In this document: positions 10,805 through 21,351 of the stretch, one piece after another | Layout of the letters: every line of letters starts with the position of its first letter | Numbering within the stretch: position 1 is the first letter of the stretch | From: Collybiopsis luxurians FD-317 M1 | Lineage: Eukaryota > Basidiomycota > Agaricomycetes > Agaricales > Omphalotaceae | Direction: 5' to 3' | NCBI GenBank assembly: GCA_000827265.1 | Contig: KN834795.1 | Span: 1-61,703 of the forward strand | DNA length: 61,703 nucleotides | Notes under the pieces: model-generated | Seen by the model: the letters and a program-made list of their open reading frames with translations, nothing else | The model's database searches: none | What the model was told of the DNA's origin: nothing | Program-made: the position numbers and the translations under genes

Positions 10805-11709
10805 ATGGCTTCCCCTTCTCCCTTTGACTCTGCTTCATTCCTGGATCATCTTGCTGATGCTGCTGAGAGTATTTCTCAAGTCATATCTGATCAGGACGTC
10901 CTTGTGAACCAAGCTTGTTGTGAGTTTGGGCAACTGCAGAGGGTTGTCAAGGGTCAATCCAATGAGATCCACAAATTGCAAGAACTCTTGAGTCAAACCA
11001 TGCAGGAATTTGATGATAAGATGCTTGAGTCATCTGTATGTCTTTTTGACTTGTCGTAGGGTTTCTGTGGCTCACTGATCCTTCCTAGCGAGACACCCAG
11101 GAAGCCAGATATCTTCATGAAACTGCTGAAGTGACCATTAAGGAGCAAGATTGGGTTATTAAGGAGTTGCGAGACTCTCTCATTGAGTCCCACAACCTCC
11201 AACTGGCTGCTGAAGCTTTGGCCCAGGGGCGTGGAGTTGAATTATCTCAATTTCACAGCATTTACAAGGAGCTTCATTGTCTCTTGAATATTGGAGATCT
11301 GCCCTTGGAACCAGTGACTACCAGCACCATTGCCCCTATGGACATATGGGGTGGTCCTTCATCTGAATCCTTTCCTTTCGAGATGAAGAGTGACTCCACT
11401 CTCGATTCCCTATCCAATTTTGTTCCTTCTCTTGATACCACTTCCCTTCCCAGTACTCTTGTCGAGACTTGCAATACATCTCCTGTAGTGATCTTTTCAT
11501 CTGGTCACCCTAATGCCTACTTTGTTCACACTGGGGAGGATCCTTTGACCTATTCATTGGTCAAGAAGAATGAAGATGAATTGGCAGATCCCAGCCTCCA
11601 TATGGCTCTGTCCTTGCAGGATATGCAGGAGCAGATGGAGATCGAGCGTGTTGAGGATTTATATGCCCAGGAACTGGAGGAAGTATTTGGAATCCCTTTT
11701 GACGTTTGA
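10805..11709 (+). CDS. AS2: two-exon antisense gene of the retrotransposon, 283 aa, intact, novel
   Basis: ATG 10805 opens an exon of exactly 77 codons. A 53-nt GTATGT..CCTAG intron (11036-11088) joins in phase 0 to a second exon ending at TGA 11709. No stop interrupts the 283 residues. Residues 10-120 have the heptad look of a coiled coil (VISDQDVLVNQ, EIHKLQELLSQ, VIKELRDSL). The middle is Ser/Thr/Pro-rich, and the C-terminus is acidic (EDLYAQELEEVFG). An AATAAA at 11853 could be its polyadenylation signal. It lies head-to-tail behind AS1 and tail-to-tail with pol. Element C lost it by a deletion, so only one copy is seen. Function unknown. Confidence 0.7.
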
Positions 11710-11852
11710 GCTGAACATGACGAATTAAGCGAGTCGTCCTTTGACTAGTCCTTCCATTCCAGCCTTCTGTACCTGTATATCCCAATCTATGCCCACTGTA
11801 TGCTTTATTTCCCAGAAATAGAATCATGAATTTGTTATGATTTTTGATAATA

Positions 11853-11858
11853 ATAAAG
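11853..11858 (+). terminator. Possible polyadenylation signal of AS2
   Basis: AATAAA, 144 nt after the AS2 stop and inside the gap before the end of pol on the other strand. Confidence 0.35.
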
Positions 11859-11903
11859 AGAAATGTGTCGAGAAATTGGAAACAAAAACTTGAAGTATTG
11901 CTT

Positions 11904-11920
11904 TTACCCCCCCTTTAAGG
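11904..11920 (-). promoter_or_regulatory. Internal polypurine tract between pol and the antisense genes
   Basis: Minus strand CCTTAAAGGGGGGGTAAAA closely repeats the 3' polypurine tract (CCTTAGGGGGGGTAA). It sits about 35 bp after the pol stop, where the 3' LTR would begin in an element without antisense genes. Element C has it too (24947-24966). It may serve as a central plus-strand primer or be a relic of the former 3' end. Confidence 0.6.
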
Positions 11921-11954
11921 TTGAGGTTTCAATTTTGTGAGTCATTTCTCCTGA

Positions 11955-12521
11955 TTAAATGACAGCTTTGACTGCCTGTCTCAACTCCCTTTCCTCCTTG
12001 TCTTGCAGGGCTAGGCTTTTGAGTTCTTTGAGGAGCTTGAGAGGTAACTTTTGTTTTCTCAGGTGTGCTTTCTCCCACTTGTGAATCAAATCAATACTTC
12101 CTACCATACCTTTCCAGGGAATCCAGGACTCCTCATCATACCCTTTCCATTTGATTAAATACTGGATTCCTCTGTCTGTTTCTCCCATTGGATGACTGTC
12201 TTTTATTGACTCGACTTCATATTCCAGTTCCCCTTTAATGAAGATTGGTGGGGGAGGCAATACGACTCACTGGAAAGGATCTGTATGGTGGGGTTTTAGT
12301 CTATTGACATGGAATACATTGTGGATTTGTTGTAGGTCCCCTGGTAACTCGAGTCGATATGCATGAGATCCTATTTTATCGAGTATTGTATAGGGTCCTG
12401 TCCATTTGTGATCCAATTTCTTGGTAGGTCTTCTTGTTTGGATGTTACCCATATCCAACCAGACTTGGTTGCCCTTTTTCCAATCAGGATTTCCAGCACG
12501 GTGGCGATTGAACTGATTCAC
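11955..12521 (-). pseudogene. Element A integrase C-terminal domain and chromodomain
   Basis: The frame starting near 12521 carries the GPY/F-type region (KLDHKWTGPYTILDKIG..AYRLELP..HNVFHVNRLKPH). After a single TGA, where CGA is the likely ancestor, it continues into a chromodomain (YEVESIKDS..QYLIKWKGYDEESWIPW, then GSIDLIHKWEK). The aromatic residues that read methylated histone tails in chromoviruses are largely present (Y, W, W). Chromodomains steer integration to heterochromatin. The basic tail ends at a stop before the internal polypurine tract. Confidence 0.85.
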
Positions 12522-12545
12522 TGCTGCCTCATTTGCTTCGTATAT

Positions 12546-13369
12546 TCATTGTTTTAAATATTTGTGTATTTCTTTTAACTCGGTAACATACTGGTTTGCT
12601 TCTGAGTCATTCACCTTTGATAGGTTAATCAAAAGTTTCAGATGGTATCCTTTATTTGCAAAGAAGGGTGTTAATCCTGTAGTTGAATGGGGAGTGTTGT
12701 TGTATACAAATTCTGCGATAGGTAATAAAGCATCCCAGTTGTCTTGGTCATAAGATGTATAGATTCTTAGGTATCCTTCAAGGCTTTGATTAGTTCTCTC
12801 TGTCTGTCCATCCATTTGAGGGTGATACGCCATCAAGAGATGAGACTTGATACCAAGTATCTTACACAATTCCTTCCCAATCTGAGATGATATCCACTGG
12901 TAGCCCATGTTTCGAGAATACATTTTCAAGGAATAGTCTTGCAAAATCCTTTGCAGTGTCTGTCATGTGACAGGGAATATAGATGGCTTGTTTCATGAGC
13001 CGATCTACTACTACTAGGATTGCATCAAATTGTTCCTTTCCTGCTTTCAGGAGTTGAACTATATGGTCCATCAAAATTGAGCTCCAGGGTCTTTGCCCAA
13101 TGGGTAGAGGTTTCAGATTCCCATATTGGAGAGTTCTTCTAGCCTTGGATCTTATACAAGTATGGCAGCTTTGTATGTAGTGATGTACGTCCTTGCTGCT
13201 TCCTTTCCAAAAGAACAACTGATTGAGTATTTTTTTGTTTTCTTCTCGCCCGGATGTCCTCTGAGTGCGTGATTGTGATAGGCAGATAGTACATCTCGTT
13301 GAAGGTCTGTGTTGTTAGGGACATATATATGACCTTGTCATTTAAGTAACCCATTTTCGAATACCACAT
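12546..13369 (-). pseudogene. Element A integrase, zinc-binding and catalytic core
   Basis: The HHCC region (HNHALRGH then SCHTCIRSKA) and the core are spread over three frames. The core contains SILMDHIVQL (first Asp), DIISDW (second Asp) and DGQTERTNQSLE (catalytic Glu). A frameshift falls just after the second Asp, near 12870-12940. The residue after that Asp is Trp where related elements have Arg, a CGG to TGG change. The enzyme is inactive as it stands. Confidence 0.85.
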
Positions 13370-13484
13370 TTTTAATCTTCCCTTCTCAAATCTGCTTTAT
13401 TGTGTCTCGCATGAATTGGTCTTGTTCCACCTTTCAAATCTGTTCTAATAACAAATCCTCATTCAAAAGCAATGCTGCATTGAG

Positions 13485-14195
13485 TCATTCCAGAGGAATC
13501 AATATTTGCTCTCTTCCTGCTCTAGCAGAGTCCCTATCAATTCCTTTCTTTGAGTATACATCTGCTCGTCTCATCAAGGCATCTGGTTTTGCTCCCAAAG
13601 TTCCTGGTCTATAGTTGATTCGGAAGTTGAATCCTGACAATGCCTCTGACCACCTTGCCTGTCTCGCCGACAGCTGTTTGGTAGTTGTAAACCACTGCAG
13701 GTTATTGTGATCAGAATAAACTTGGATTTGGAATCTCAAACTGTCACAATAGGCTTTCCAAACTTTAAAACATTCCACAATAGCCAGTAATTCCTTGTCG
13801 TAAATGTTGTAATTTATTTCAGCTGGTATCATGGACCGAGTATGAAAAGCAATTGGATGTATTTCTCCAGTTTTCAGATCCAGCTGAGACAATATTCCTG
13901 CTATTGCCCAATCTGACGCATCACATTCCAGAATAATTGGAAGTTCTGGATCGAAATGTCGTAGCACTGGGGCATGTGTAAAGGCATTTTTTAATAAGTC
14001 GAAACACTTTTGACATGACTCGTCCCAATGCCAAATAGCATCCTTTCGCAGTAGTGATGTTAGGGCTTTCATTATGCCACTATAATTGTCAATAAATCTG
14101 CGATAGAAATTTGCAAAACCCAAGAATGATTGCAGATCTTTTATATTCTGTGGAACCAGCCAAGATGTTATGGCTTTGACTTTGGATTGATCCAT
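13485..14195 (-). pseudogene. Element A reverse transcriptase connection and RNase H
   Basis: The longest open pol stretch (236 codons) starts MDQSKVKAITSW and includes the thumb motif LQSFLGFANFYRRFI, then RNase H with [21 protein letters not shown] and [10 protein letters not shown] carrying the expected acidic residues, then the tether RPGTLGAKPDALMRR. It is intact in itself but separated from the rest of the polymerase by stops. Confidence 0.88.
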
Positions 14196-15060
14196 TGATA
14201 CTCCTTCAGGATTTATTATTACTCCCAGATATTCAACAGTGTCAGTATCGAAACTGCATTTTTCTGGTTTCGCGTGTAGGTGGTTGTCTCGTAGCCTTTG
14301 TAATACCTTTCAGACTTGTTCCTCGTGGGTTTTTTTGTCATCCAAATAAATGAGAATGTTGTCCAAGTAAATAACCATGCATACATCCAGTAAATCATGG
14401 AAAATGTCATTCATAAAAAATTGGAAAGCTGAGGGGGTGTTTGTTAATCTGAAGGGCATGACCAACATTTTGTAGGATCCGTATCGCATACGAAATGCTG
14501 TTTTCCATTCATGGCCTTCTGCTATTCAGACATTGTTATATCCTGCTCTCAAATTGAGTTTGGTCAATGAGTGGGCCTATAAGGGGTAAGGGATACCTAT
14601 TCTTCCTTGTGATTCAATTCAAGGCCCAATAGTCAACACAAAGCCTTAGGCTTCCATCCTTCTTTTTTACGAATAGAACTGGAGCCCCAGCAGGCAAGTT
14701 GGAGGCTCTAATAAACCCTTTCCCTAGCATATCATCTGTGTAATCCTTTAGGGCTTTTAGTTCCATTTCTGACATGTTATAGAGTTTCCCAAAGGGAGGG
14801 GCTGAGTCCCCTTCCATCTCAATTTTTAAATTGTACGGATAGTGTGGAGGTAAGACCTTTGCCTCTCCTGGGGAGAACACATCCAAGAAGTCTCAATACT
14901 TCTTGGGAACATGTTTGAGTATCTCTTCTTTGTCTTTTCAAGATTCTCCAGTCTCTGCTTCTGTTGGAAATTTTTCTGTAGCTTCCCTATTTTCTCAAAT
15001 CAACTTGTGAGTTGCAGATTTTTCCATATTAGTGGTATCATCATTATTCACTTGATTTGA
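14196..15060 (-). pseudogene. Element A reverse transcriptase palm and fingers
   Basis: Motifs in order are [19 protein letters not shown], a TGA-interrupted stretch, [26 protein letters not shown] and the active site [13 protein letters not shown] (YLDN at 14358-14369). Related enzymes have YLDD, so the second catalytic Asp is Asn here. The codon pair reads GAC AAC, one CpG-to-CpA step from GAC GAC. W follows CVDY where R is usual (CGG to TGG). Element C has this whole region deleted. Confidence 0.87.
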
Positions 15061-15257
15061 GACTGTGGTGATATGCAGGAAATAGGCAGGTGTCCCGTCT
15101 CATATTATAGTGTCCATTGCAGCTGCACTTATGAGACTTACTGCCTTGCCTGGGAGGTTTGGACCCATTCTCCTTTCAACCTTTTCAGGTTTTCCTATCT
15201 TCATCCCTCGTTTTGTACATTTTCTCTATTGCTGGAGTGCAGAGGTTTTCAAGATAT

Positions 15258-16196
15258 TTAATACCCTTGTTGACAGGTCTTGTGGAATAGAATCCTGATG
15301 CAATTTTCCAACTCATTTATATATCCACCTCCATTTCTGCTTGTATGCTGGCAGTTTCGAGCTTTTTTGTCAATCCTTTCTGCCCAAGCTTTCAATGCTT
15401 TGTTGGAGTAACCATTTCCATTGTCCCCTATATTGTATTTATTTTTCCATTTTTCAAGATCCTTGTTGTAATCATTAGCCCAATTCATATAAATCAACCA
15501 TTCGTTGAATTCCAAAACCGACAAGTCTACATCCACATTTTCTTCTTCATTTACTTGTTCATTATAGGCTGATTTGTGTTTTGAGTCAGGGATTGAGGTA
15601 TCCTGCTTCTCGCTAGTATTCAAGTTCCATGTACCGGTGAACGAATCAACTAGTGAAGCTGAAATTTGTTCTTTTCCTTGGAATGTCAAAGTCAAATCCT
15701 TCCAATTTATTTCAGGATTGAACTCTTTGAGCCATGGTAACCCTAACACGATAGGAGCTGTTGGGTGTAGTTGGGTTATTAAGAATTCAACTGTTTGAAT
15801 TGAACTGTCAGCGAAGCTGATAGTATCTTTAAAAATTTTTGTTATATCCCCTGCCGAAGTTGGCTGTCCATTGAATAATTCAAGTGGAATTGGAGTATCT
15901 AAATCAGAGATATTTTTTGGGAATTTTTCTGCAAGGTTTTTATCGATAAAAGAACGAGTCACACCTGAATCAATAAGAGTATTATAGCTTAGATTTTCGG
16001 AATCGGAGAAGGGGAAACATGTCAAGATGAGAAATGAGTTGTTAGAGCGAGATGAGAGATGAGCTGGGGATGTTTTTTCTATTACTGCCCCACAACAGAC
16101 TGCTTGAGCAGGGTTTTTTGGATTCCAGGCTGCTCTCAGTGTGTCTCTGGAATCCCCTCCACTTTTCCCAAGTTGTTTTCTATCTCGACATTCCAA
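15258..16196 (-). pseudogene. Element A protease and linker to reverse transcriptase
   Basis: An open 312-codon stretch carries the retropepsin motif LIDSGVTRSFID (15961-15975 for the DSG) and the flap and hydrophobic motif [16 protein letters not shown]. Ala after DSG is usual; Val here fits GCG to GTG. The linker is Asp/Asn/Lys-rich (NEEENVDVDLSVLEF). Element C aligns throughout but has NSG at the active site. Confidence 0.87.
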
Positions 16197-16199
16197 ATC

Positions 16200-17400
16200 T
16201 CATTGTTAGGCAGGTCCCCTTCTAGAGTAAAGGTTGCAGCCCTCAACTGGTCACTTCGTTGATTGTTTATACTCAAAGTTCCATTTTTTGGAGGGTCCCA
16301 ATTCTCCCTATTCTTGCAATCTTTACCAATATGATCTGATCCACCACAATTATAGCAGAGTCCCAGTTTACGATGTCAACAGAACTCTTCAACTTGCTCA
16401 GGGGTCCTGGCAGCTTAAATCACCCATAGGAATTCTTCATCTTCTGGGTTTTTCAAGACTCCATTGTTTCCTCCCTGATTTTCTAAGCCTTCTCCACTAT
16501 TTCCATTCTGACTCAAGGCGCTTGCAAAGTCTTCAGATTGTCCATATACTGTACCACTAATATTGTCCGAATTTACATTACTATCCCAAGCTGCAGCTCC
16601 TCTTTGTCGATTGTTCCAATTACCTTGATTCCTACCTTGTTGACCCCCTGCTTGCTGGGGGTTATTATAATTGGATCCTTGTCACAGGTTAGAGTTTTGA
16701 GGATTCAATGGGGCCATAGGATTATATGTCCCAAAACCAGAATTTCCTCCACAAGAATGAGCTGCATTGGTTGCACGAATCGAATTGTCCAACTCCTGGA
16801 ATCACTGTACCCATTGTGGATAATTCTGAGGGGGATGAGTTTGAGCTGCTACTGTAATGTCGAGACTCCTTGTTACCACCCCTCAGAGCATTGCTACTAA
16901 TGCTGTGTCATTGTATCCTGTCTTGAATGCATACTCCTGGAATCAAATAATAAATGTTGCAAATGATTCATTGTCCATCTGCTTGATCCAGGCCAGTTTC
17001 ACCTGTGCGTCTTATGCAGGATTGAATAATCCAAAATACAATGTGAATTCTGCAACAAAGTCAATCCAAGTATGGAGAGCAGGGACGGGGATCCCAGCCT
17101 CTTCCTGTTTCAGCAAATTATCATAGTGAGTAGCTGCTGCCCCTGTTAGATGCGAGACAGCAAAACCAATTTTATCTGAGTTGTTCTCGTAGATAGTAGG
17201 TTTGGCCATGAAAGTGCAATGAACTTGCGAGAGGAAAGGTTCCCATTTCCACCTATCAGAACCATTGAAAGGGTCAGGTTTTTTGACATTGAGTTTCACT
17301 TCCTTATTTAATTGATCTTTTTGCTGATTGAATTCCGGAATCTGACTCACATCTCATCCTGCAGGACCTGGTTCTCCTCTCTCACCTCTGGGGGCCTCAT
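16200..17400 (-). pseudogene. Element A gag core (retrotransposon gag domain and zinc knuckle)
   Basis: The gag domain is recognisable from VKKPDPFNGSDRWKWEPF through HLTGAAATHYDNLL to WIDFVAEFTLYF and FATFII. A Gln/Asn/Gly-rich spacer follows, then a CCHC zinc knuckle CYNCGGSDHIGKDC (16316-16357). Several TGA/TAA codons interrupt the frame. In the ancestral form this part was continuous with the long collagen-ended leader upstream, as element C shows. Confidence 0.87.
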
Positions 17401-20400
17401 ACAGCTACCCATCCATTTGCCAGGTGCCAATATGCGTCGTGATTTGAACCCTAATTGTCAAGTTCGTTGGGTGGTCCTCCTGGGCTACCTGGTCCTCCTG
17501 GTCCCCCTGGTCCCCCTGGTCCACCACCTCCAGATCCCCCTCTAAAACTGCCATTTCTACTACCTCTTTTTCTTTCTGAATTTCTGTCACTAATTCCTCC
17601 TGTCTGCGTGACTCCTCCATATGGGGGTCCTCCTGGAGGTCCTGCTACTCCATACCCTCTGTAGGTACTGGCACAATTTGAGTAGTCATATGTCAACTCC
17701 GCTACGTAGGGTCTATATTCTTGAGTCCCCGATCTCCAATATTGTTCAGCTGGAACTCTCGCAGATTCCTGACACATCGAGATGATAGGGTGATAATCAT
17801 TCGTTACTTGTCCGGGTGTTCTATGTGGAATTGCAGGTATTGAGTCGACATTTCTGCCAGTCAGATGGATGTATTGCCTAGGAGCAGCTGTAAATACAGG
17901 TGGAGTGAATCCTGCAGCCTGCAGAATGGTTTCCACAACTACTGGTGGTGGGACATGCACTGTTTGTTGAACTGCAGGCTGTTGAGGGGGGACTTCTGTG
18001 ATTCTCAGTGGTTTGGAAGTCTGGCAACTCAATTCCCTAGCAAAAGGATTAACCACTTTCCCTCTACCCTTTACATTTCACAGGGGGGTGAATTCCTTTT
18101 TCTCTAGTGGGGGCATTGGGTGATGAGTCTCAAGAGCTGAAGGGCAAAGCTGGTCTTTGGAAAATGAGAGATCCCAGTCATCTTGACTTCTCATGAAGTT
18201 AAATCCTTCATTCTTGAATTCATTCCTTTCCCCTGAGGGTGGGGCATATGCCATATTCCACCATTTTACCTGACCTGGTCCCGACGTCTCTCATTGGTTT
18301 TGCTGTTCATCAACTTGGGCCATGTTTCCAGAATCTGAATATCGAGATGAGAAAGGAATTCCCAGTCCAGTGGTATTTGGGGAATTCACCAAACCCCTTG
18401 CATTCCAACCAGGTCCTTCCAACTGATTATTCTCATGGAAAGCTTCGGGTGTTTCTCTTCTATGATATGTCAGACCGTCAGTCCTGAATCCCAAATGATT
18501 TGGCCATAATGAGTGTCCCAAATCAGGCTCTGTCACTGTTTGTTCAGGATATTGACCCACAGGGTGAGATTCATTAGCAAAATGAGTTGTCGATACGGCA
18601 TACTTGTCTCGGGCAGCCCATCTTTCCAATCATAGAGCTGCATCGAGAGGAATTTTACCTCCAATATGTACTTTTGAGCTTCCAGCTTGCAAATGTTCTG
18701 CTCTGGGAGAGAAAATCTCCTGCTTGGTTTGGGTTTTGAGACTTGTATGAGGATCCCCTGTGGTCATAGCAGCTTCTGGCTCATCTGTCACTGATTCCAT
18801 CTGGGCTCTTATTACCCATGAGCCTCCCACATCTCCATGGATTCTCTCCTTGTACTGCTTCACTAGGTGAATATCCTTGTCTTGAGGATTTATTGCACTC
18901 ATCAGCGTGTTGCTGGCATTTTGCAATGCCAAATGTCTTGCAGTTCTTTCTGAAAAGAATTCATTCTCCTCCTTTCGAGACTTTCCTGAGGAGGGTTTGA
19001 GTTCCCAAACCCCATCGGCTGTCCTCACCTGGTGTTCACCCCTTTCTTTGGGTACTATTAGCAGCCTGCAGTCCAGATCAGTGGGTGGAAGTCATCTCGA
19101 CTCTTCCAGATCCTCATAACTTGGAGTAGTAGTATTTCCCATAGATCTACAATACTCCTTTGCCACCTGAGCTATTTTCTGCTGGTCCCAAAATTGACTG
19201 GTATAACTGTAACCCCCAATAAGGTTGTCTGCTCTCATGGACCATCCTTGTTCCACTTTATCTAGTAATGATAATGTAGGGGAGTTTAGCGTTCTCCTCT
19301 TTTCATTATCCACTATTGTATTGAGCGGAAAATCAATTCAAGATTTTTGTATTGACTTGAGATGCCTCATGGTGGCCTTGTTCACCATTTCCATTCATTT
19401 GGGATCCATAATCAGCTGTGATAGCCATAGGGCTCCTTCATATACTTCTTTCAACTGGGATATTTCATTATTTATTCCATTAGGTAGCTGGGAAGGTCGT
19501 TGCATTAAATGTTTCCAAAAATAGGCAGCTAGTACCCAGAAATTGTCCTTCGTTTCTGGGTCTCAACTGTTAATAATTCAAATATAGTGTCGCATTGCCT
19601 TTATTAATTCGAAATGTGTGCATTGATTGATTTGAAGTAGATCAACCAATTGATGTGTTAATTCTGTCGACATATGACACAGACATTCAGGTAGGGAGGA
19701 GACATTAAGGAACTCTCACAGTTCCAACTCTGTGTCTCCTTCACGAATTCTTCTGTCATTGGAGGAGCAGGTAATGGACTGCTTTGCTCCAGTGACGAGA
19801 CGGTTCTTCTACTTATATTGGGGATTGGACTCCACAATCCCTGAGCCTGTATCGCATCACTTTCTACTATCGGAGTAGACCATTTTAAATTGAACAGAGA
19901 CTGTGGGCCCCTTAATGAGAGTGGACCCAATGGGTATAACCCCTGACTCATCTCTCGTTCTGATTGTTGCAATGCAAATTTAGATTCTTCTTCTCTTGGT
20001 GTGAGAGGAAGTGGATGTCTGATATGTTCTAATGGGGAGATGACCTCGTGTCTCACTCCTATAGATGTATATTGTGTCATTGGAGATATGCCAATATCTT
20101 CATAATAATCCTTGTTCTCAGGATGAGTTGGTGTGTGGAAGGGGCATGTTGAGCTGACTCCCACACTAAAGCCTCAAGGATCTTCTGGGGAACAAGTTAA
20201 TTCCAATAAATGAATTGTTTCTTGTTCCCTTCCCTTTTCGGGTGTTCTTGGGGCACTTTGTGTTGGTCTCATGGCTAGCCTCGAGTCAGCTCTAGCTGCC
20301 ATATGATATGGCTGACCTCACTGGGAGTGACTCAAAACATATGGTGTCGAGACCAGGTGTCCCGGAACATGAGGAGACCTGTGTTCGACAGGATTTTCCA

Positions 20401-20623
20401 GGTCAAACAGGTCTCTATCATTATGTTCCAAAATTTCCCCTGTTCTTGAGGGGATGGCACCTCTCACAGGTGCTGACAAAACTGAGCGGTCATCCAGTGT
20501 AGGAGCTCCACATTGCTCCTCTCTTCTCTGGAACCTTGTAGCTCTTGCTGCTCTTTGGCATTCTTGTTCTTGACGCCGTCTTTCTTGTTCACTTACAAAA
20601 TGTTTTGCAGGTTCCCCAGACAT
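17401..20623 (-). pseudogene. Element A gag, long N-terminal leader with collagen-like end
   Basis: ATG at 20623 (MSGEPAKHFVSEQ..) begins 16 nt after the PBS. The leader covers about 1,000 codons, rich in E, Q, S and P, with no recognised domain, and ends in Gly-Pro repeats (about 17455-17650). Open stretches are 20623-20318, 20164-19658, 19313-19092, 19028-18630, 18629-18291 and 18056-17451, broken mostly by TGA codons. Most Gypsy gags are 300-500 residues, so a gag of about 1,500 residues is unusual. Its role could be structural (capsid spacer or RNA binding), but nothing in the sequence decides this. Confidence 0.75.
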
Positions 20624-20638
20624 CTCAGTGATGGAGAG

Positions 20639-20650
20639 AATGCTGTTATT
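20639..20650 (-). promoter_or_regulatory. Primer-binding site of self-priming type (element A)
   Basis: Minus strand AATAACAGCATT, one base inside the 5' LTR end. It is the exact complement of the predicted transcript start AATGCTGTTATT at 21127-21138 (minus strand), which lies about 32 nt after the TATAAAAG at 21163-21170. Confidence 0.72.
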
Positions 20651-20651
20651 T

Positions 20652-21346
20652 TGTTAGGACCTTTACTACCTTTGTTGTTAGAAGCTTGTAGCAGGTTCAA
20701 TGAATAGAAAGTAATTTATTATACCACAGCCGAGACAGAATATGTGATGGGGAGTCGCTACATATGACAGGTGAACGAGTCCTGTACAGTTTTGGTATTG
20801 GATGTGGAGGAATGATCCTCAAGTGTCGAATGACAAATCTAGTAGCTCAGTGCAACTAGAAATTGTATATCAAAAGAACCCATTAAGACAGTATTAATGA
20901 GGGTTGACTCAGGAGGTTCATGACTCGGTGTCCATTTACCCTACGAGATGGAATATTCAAAAGGCTACGGCAGTCAAATAGTCTTGTTGATCAGTTCAAC
21001 AAGTGAGAGGTAGATATACCAGTGACTCAGTGTCAATGGGGTTTGCTCGACTTGGTGTTAAGCAGAATAATATTAAAGACTAGTGAACAAGAGAACAGAA
21101 ACAACACAGGTCAAGATAGTTCAGGTAATAACAGCATTAGTGTGAGATATGTAAGTATGAGGCTTTTATACTCTGCGGGAAGACATGTGGTCTTGTGAAT
21201 GGGAGTTGGAATGAGTAACTGATTAGCTCGTCTCGAGAAATGCATGTCAGATTTGAGGAGTCTGGGTTGAATGGTAGAACTATTATCGAGTCGTGTGGTG
21301 AGTGTACTGGTTGGAAAGAGCAGAAAAAATAGCGTAGGGCATAACA
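20652..21346 (-). repeat. 5' LTR of element A
   Basis: The 695-bp LTR has the same ends as the 3' copy. It carries TATAAAAG (minus strand, 21163-21170) and the predicted transcript start. The flanking TTGGC on its right pairs with TTGGC left of the 3' LTR. Confidence 0.95.
21127..21170 (-). promoter_or_regulatory. LTR core promoter of element A
   Basis: Minus strand TATAAAAG followed by the predicted start AATGCTGTTATT. This is the same arrangement as in element C and in the LTRs at 36.1 and 60.1 kb. Confidence 0.65.
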
Positions 21347-21351
21347 TTGGC

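Larger units (their letters stand above)
7670..21346 (-). mobile_element. Element A: 13.7-kb Ty3/Gypsy chromovirus with antisense genes, nested in element C
   Basis: Two 695-bp LTRs (20652-21346 is 5', 7670-8364 is 3') and a perfect 5-bp target duplication TTGGC (7665-7669 and 21347-21351) define it. The interrupted gag frame of element C is continuous when the insertion is removed. On the minus strand the order is LTR, PBS, gag, protease, reverse transcriptase, RNase H, integrase, chromodomain, internal polypurine tract, two genes in the opposite sense (AS1, AS2), polypurine tract, LTR. Chromodomain and PBS type place it with Tf1/sushi-like chromoviruses. It keeps many CpG sites, so it is clearly younger than element C, but its pol has stops and a mutated reverse transcriptase active site. 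Confidence 0.95.
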
